A DNA stretch of 64,000 bases from Paenibacillus curdlanolyticus YK9 (GTDB lineage Bacteria > Bacillota > Bacilli > Paenibacillales > Paenibacillaceae), in assembly GCF_000179615.1 (NCBI RefSeq), contig NZ_AEDD01000004.1, forward strand, positions 382,024-446,023. Direction: 5' to 3'. The position numbers and the translations under genes were made by a program. Shown in pieces: positions 61,194 to 64,000 of this stretch (position 1 is the stretch's first letter; each line of letters starts with the position of its first letter). A model generated the notes under the pieces. That model made no database searches, was not told the origin of the DNA, and saw only the letters and a program-made list of their open reading frames with translations.

Positions 61194-61583
61194 TTAGGCG
61201 CCGCTCGCTGCCATGACGCTAACCCATAGCTCAGCGGACACAGCCGTATTCCCACGTGAATCGATTAATAACGTATCCAGTGCAATTTGCCTCCCGTTCT
61301 CCTTCAGAGCCGCTTGCAATCGATACGGCCCATCGCCCTGCGCAACTTCCTTCTCCATTCTGAAGTTCCGGAGCTGGACCGGAATGATGCGCGCCGTCGT
61401 ATGCAGCGCTTCCGCAGCGGACCGACAGCCAATCTGGGCCAGCGCTTCTATGATCAAATAAAGCGGAAGCGCCTTGCGCACGCTTGTCGCCTTGCGGTCA
61501 TGCGGGTACACATCCGGTTGAAAAGGGGCATCATATCGCTGTCCGTTATGCGCGATGGCGCCGCATAGCTTCAAGTAGTTCAT
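61194..61583 (-). CDS. Hotdog-fold dehydratase-like protein with Glu half-site
   Basis: A 130-residue hotdog protein. The helix segment KALPLYLIIEALAQIG matches the FabZ central helix including its catalytic Glu (LIIEALAQ), but the upstream HFPxxPxxPG motif with the catalytic His is missing (it reads FQPDVYPHDRK). Its start overlaps the FabI-like stop codon (GGATGA), so translation is coupled. It may pair with the other hotdog protein of this operon (63159-63590), which has the His but not the Glu. Confidence 0.75.
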   Translation of the reverse strand: MNYLKLCGAIAHNGQRYDAPFQPDVYPHDRKATSVRKALPLYLIIEALAQIGCRSAAEALHTTARIIPVQLRNFRMEKEVAQGDGPYRLQAALKENGRQIALDTLLIDSRGNTAVSAELWVSVMAASGA

Positions 61584-62386
61584 CCCTGCACCATCGCCGA
61601 TCCGACTTCGGAATCCGCCCAAGTCCCCATAATGTTGTAGCCGGCATCCACATACATGACCTCGCCTGTCGTACCGCTGGCCAAATCGCTCATCAGGTAA
61701 AGCGCAGCCTTCGCTACGTCTTCCTGAGTTACGTTGCGGCGCAGCGGGCTCTGATTCGCGCGCTTCTCGACCATTTCCTTGAAATTCGGCAGCCCGAACG
61801 CAGCCAGCGTCCGAATCGGCCCGGCCGAAATGACGTTAACGCGAACTTGCTCCGGACCCAGGTCCGCTGCCAAATATTTGCATGTCGTTTCCAGTGCTGA
61901 TTTGGCAATGCCGAGCACATTATAGCCCGCGCATACCCGATTCGATCCGAGATAGGACAACGCTAATACGGATGCGCCCGGGCGGAAATAAGGCCGTGCA
62001 TAGTGGCAAAAAGGTACGATGGAATAAGCGGTCACGTCGAGCGTGCGGAGAAACCCGTCCCGGCTCGTATTGATAACGCCCGCTTGCAGCTCTTCACCGT
62101 CAGCATAAGCTGCCGCATGCACAATAAAATCGATCCCGCCAAACCGCTCTGCGAACTTGTCGCATACCTGCCGGATTTGTTGATCATCCTGCACGTCGCA
62201 TGGCTCGATAAAATCAGCGCCGATCGAGCCTGCCAGCTTTTCGACCCATTTGCGCTCGCGGCGATATGTAAACCCGATTTCGGCCCCCTCCTCGGCCAAG
62301 TGCCTTGCGATCTCCCATGCGATCGAGCGATGGTTTACGACCCCTGTTACAATCCCTTTCTTGCCTTCAAGCAGCTTTCTCATCAT
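61580..62386 (-). CDS. FabI-like enoyl-ACP reductase
   Basis: A 268-residue SDR protein of the FabI type. The nucleotide loop is GVVNHRSIAW; the catalytic pair is Tyr in SYLGSNR and the Y-x6-K motif YNVLGIAK (about residue 158). FabI reduces trans-2-enoyl-ACP with NAD(P)H. AGGAGG precedes two adjacent ATG codons. Because it lies within an operon with ligase, ketoreductase and two hotdog proteins, it is probably a pathway-specific copy rather than the housekeeping enzyme. Confidence 0.88.
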   Translation of the reverse strand: MMRKLLEGKKGIVTGVVNHRSIAWEIARHLAEEGAEIGFTYRRERKWVEKLAGSIGADFIEPCDVQDDQQIRQVCDKFAERFGGIDFIVHAAAYADGEELQAGVINTSRDGFLRTLDVTAYSIVPFCHYARPYFRPGASVLALSYLGSNRVCAGYNVLGIAKSALETTCKYLAADLGPEQVRVNVISAGPIRTLAAFGLPNFKEMVEKRANQSPLRRNVTQEDVAKAALYLMSDLASGTTGEVMYVDAGYNIMGTWADSEVGSAMVQG

Positions 62387-62430
62387 CGTTTCCTCCTTGT
62401 TTCTCTTTCGTGCAGGGATATCCCCATGCT

Positions 62431-63162
62431 TTATCGCAAATGTCCGCCTCCGCCCAGCGGCAGGTTCGCGCCAATCAACAGCGGCTTCCGTCCGAGCAAA
62501 AATTCCACCCCATCCGCAACCTCATCAGCTGTCGTAAACCTCCGGAGCGGGATTTCCCGCAGCAGCTCGCGCCGCTTATCATCCGTCAGCTTATCTCCGA
62601 TCAGCTCCGTTTCCACATAACCCGGGGAAATGATATTCACGGCCACATTCAATCTTGCCAGCTCGGCTGCCAGCGTCTCGCTTAGGCGGTTCAATGCTGC
62701 TTTCGTAGTGCCGTAGAAGGCGTTGCCGATGCGAACATTGTCAGAGGCCAGAGAGGAAATCATAATAATGTCGCCTCTCCGCGCCCGAATCAGATGCGGG
62801 ATCAACGCGTGGCAAAAGTGAAATGGTCCTCCTAAATTCGTTGCGATCGTTTCCTCAAAATCTTCCCAGACGCCTTCTTTCACGAGCGCATCGTAGGTGA
62901 TGCCCGCGTTGTTGATCAGCACCGTAACGGGTGAGTCGCCATCTTCTACAATTCGCTGCACATAACGATCAATCTGCTCTTGCGAACGGCAATCCACTTG
63001 CGCCCCTCTGCACTTGCCAGGGTATTCTTGCTCCAACCGCTCGGCTTCCTCGAAGGAACGAATGAACGTAAATTCAACGAAGTAACCCAGCTCGATTAAT
63101 CGGACTGCGATCATGCGTCCAATTCCCCGCGTAGCGCCCGTCACAATTGCCCGCTTATTCAT
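62431..63162 (-). CDS. FabG-like 3-oxoacyl-ACP reductase
   Basis: A 243-residue SDR protein. TGATRGIG (NADPH loop), NNAGITYD, and the Ser-Tyr-Lys triad (MISSLAS, FYGTTK) are present. It ends with GGGGHLR instead of the usual DGG-hydrophobic end of FabG. It would reduce the beta-keto group of the growing chain. It overlaps the His hotdog gene by four bases and is 44 bases before the FabI-like gene. Confidence 0.88.
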   Translation of the reverse strand: MNKRAIVTGATRGIGRMIAVRLIELGYFVEFTFIRSFEEAERLEQEYPGKCRGAQVDCRSQEQIDRYVQRIVEDGDSPVTVLINNAGITYDALVKEGVWEDFEETIATNLGGPFHFCHALIPHLIRARRGDIIMISSLASDNVRIGNAFYGTTKAALNRLSETLAAELARLNVAVNIISPGYVETELIGDKLTDDKRRELLREIPLRRFTTADEVADGVEFLLGRKPLLIGANLPLGGGGHLR

Positions 63163-63590
63163 AACACGCTCACATCCTTACCTTCGACTAATCGCTTGCT
63201 CACCTGCAATGTACCGTGGCAGAGCAGCGCCCCCCCGAAAAACTCATCGACCCGGAAGGTCAGGCTCTCCCCTTCACCCGTCGATGCAGGCTTCGCCTCC
63301 GTCACCTCGATGCGAAGCAGCTCGCCCGGCTCGGCCGCTTTGCGATATTTGACCCAAGCCGGGACTGCACAGCAGCTTTCTGCCTCGAGTACGCCTGTTT
63401 TTGCCCGCGACAAATAAGCATCAGCTGCCGCTAATACCGAATTCATGATCATAGATCCCGGGTACACGCTTCGCTCCGGAAAATGCTCTTCAAAAATAGG
63501 CTCGTTGTATGGTAAAAACTTGAGCGCCGTGCAGCCATGGCCCGCCTCATAGGACAGCTCGCGATCGATCGGATAGTCGCGGATCATCAT
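63159..63590 (-). CDS. Hotdog-fold dehydratase-like protein with His half-site
   Basis: A 143-residue FabZ-like protein. The EEHFPERSVYPGSMIMNSVL segment keeps the catalytic His and the PG turn of FabZ, but the residue at the catalytic Glu is Asn (MNS). FabZ/FabA active sites are built from His of one subunit and Glu/Asp of the other, so this protein and the Glu hotdog (61194-61583) look complementary. It overlaps both neighbours by four bases. Confidence 0.8.
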   Translation of the reverse strand: MMIRDYPIDRELSYEAGHGCTALKFLPYNEPIFEEHFPERSVYPGSMIMNSVLAAADAYLSRAKTGVLEAESCCAVPAWVKYRKAAEPGELLRIEVTEAKPASTGEGESLTFRVDEFFGGALLCHGTLQVSKRLVEGKDVSVL

Positions 63591-64000
63591 ACATCCGCCC
63601 CCTGTGCCTCTCGTGCAGCTGCCGCTTCAGCCGCCTGGGCACCCTCGTTCAGGTAGCCTTGAAATACAGCGGTTAAGCTCTGCCCGCTTAATGCCGGAGG
63701 CAGCCCGTCTTCGCCAAGCTGCTCCGCGAGTCGGTCCATCGCATACGTCCAATAGACGCCCATAAATCGATTGTTATCTGCATTCATTTTGTTATAGGTT
63801 ATGTTGAATCCGATGGTTCCCGGCCCGAAGCCAATGCGAAGCGCACCGCCGGACACTTGTTCGAAGAGTTGAAAATGCTGTGCTGCAGTCATGAGGTTTT
63901 GGTTGATGGCGTGGTAAATCTCTTGATCAGGCATAGCCGCTGTTCGGCTTCGCAGCCTGTCGCATAAGGAGGTAAAATGATCGATGTGAATGACAGGAAA
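63587..64000 (-). CDS. Protein of unknown function, probably cut by the window end
   Basis: I do not recognise this protein. Its visible last 115 residues (from an internal Met at 63934) contain FEQVSGGALRIGFGPGTIGFN, a Trp/Tyr-rich MGVYWTYAMDRL segment and an Ala/Glu-rich C-terminus. No membrane helix is evident. The frame stays open to base 64000 and the Met at 63934 has no ribosome binding site, so I think the gene continues beyond the window. Its stop overlaps the start of the His hotdog gene, so it belongs to the operon. An AAGGAGG followed by ATG on the plus strand (63967-63979) is an alternative reading of this edge. Confidence 0.5.
   Translation of the reverse strand, partial: FPVIHIDHFTSLCDRLRSRTAAMPDQEIYHAINQNLMTAAQHFQLFEQVSGGALRIGFGPGTIGFNITYNKMNADNNRFMGVYWTYAMDRLAEQLGEDGLPPALSGQSLTAVFQGYLNEGAQAAEAAAAREAQGADV

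Overview
The window is chromosomal DNA from a spore-forming, low-to-mid-GC Firmicute, most likely a Paenibacillaceae member. The evidence is the gene order, which is the Bacillus-type ribosomal superlocus, together with sporulation and germination genes (gerD, kbaA, pdaB, cwlD, sigH), zinc-ligand forms of S14 and L33, strong GGAGG ribosome binding sites, and frequent TTG/GTG starts. Almost every gene is on the minus strand, so the biological order runs from right to left.

Right end, about 57.5-64 kb: a tight minus-strand operon resembling a dedicated type II fatty acid / highly reducing polyketide pathway. It holds an unidentified protein cut by the window edge, a hotdog dehydratase with the catalytic His, a FabG-like ketoreductase, a FabI-like enoyl reductase, a second hotdog protein with the catalytic Glu, a short ketosynthase-like protein lacking the active-site Cys, an AMP-dependent acyl ligase and an MFS transporter. 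leuC-leuD and a Sua5/YrdC-type protein follow. No acyl carrier protein or Cys-containing ketosynthase lies inside the window. This is the least ordinary part of the sequence.

45-54.2 kb: a small conserved plus-strand gene of unknown function (53.8 kb), then yacL, ispD, ispF, gltX, a T-box leader with a Cys (UGC) specifier, cysE, cysS, mrnC, rlmB, rae1 (yacP) and sigH. This is the standard Bacillales order, except that the usual neighbours upstream of yacL (disA, radA) are not adjacent.

27-44 kb: rpmG-secE-nusG-rplKA-rplJL-rsmC-rpoBC-L7Ae-like-rpsL-rpsG-fusA-tuf. Promoters and structured leaders can be read upstream of rpmG, rplJ (L10 leader), rpoB (long structured leader with a terminator-like hairpin) and the str operon.

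23.9-26.8 kb: a three-gene ABC importer (lipoprotein, permease, ATPase) with its own promoter and terminator sits between tuf and the S10 operon, an unusual place for accessory genes.

6.2-23.8 kb: the S10-spc-alpha superoperon (rpsJ to rplQ, including secY, adk, map, a KOW protein, infA and rpmJ), then truA and rplM-rpsI. A strong sigma-A promoter and a hairpin leader precede rpsJ.

0-6.1 kb: cysH-sat (sulfate to sulfite through APS), then the sporulation group cwlD, salA, gerD, kbaA and pdaB. A strong hairpin precedes cwlD and overlaps its ribosome binding site.

I saw no rRNA, tRNA, CRISPR array, insertion sequence or prophage gene in the window.
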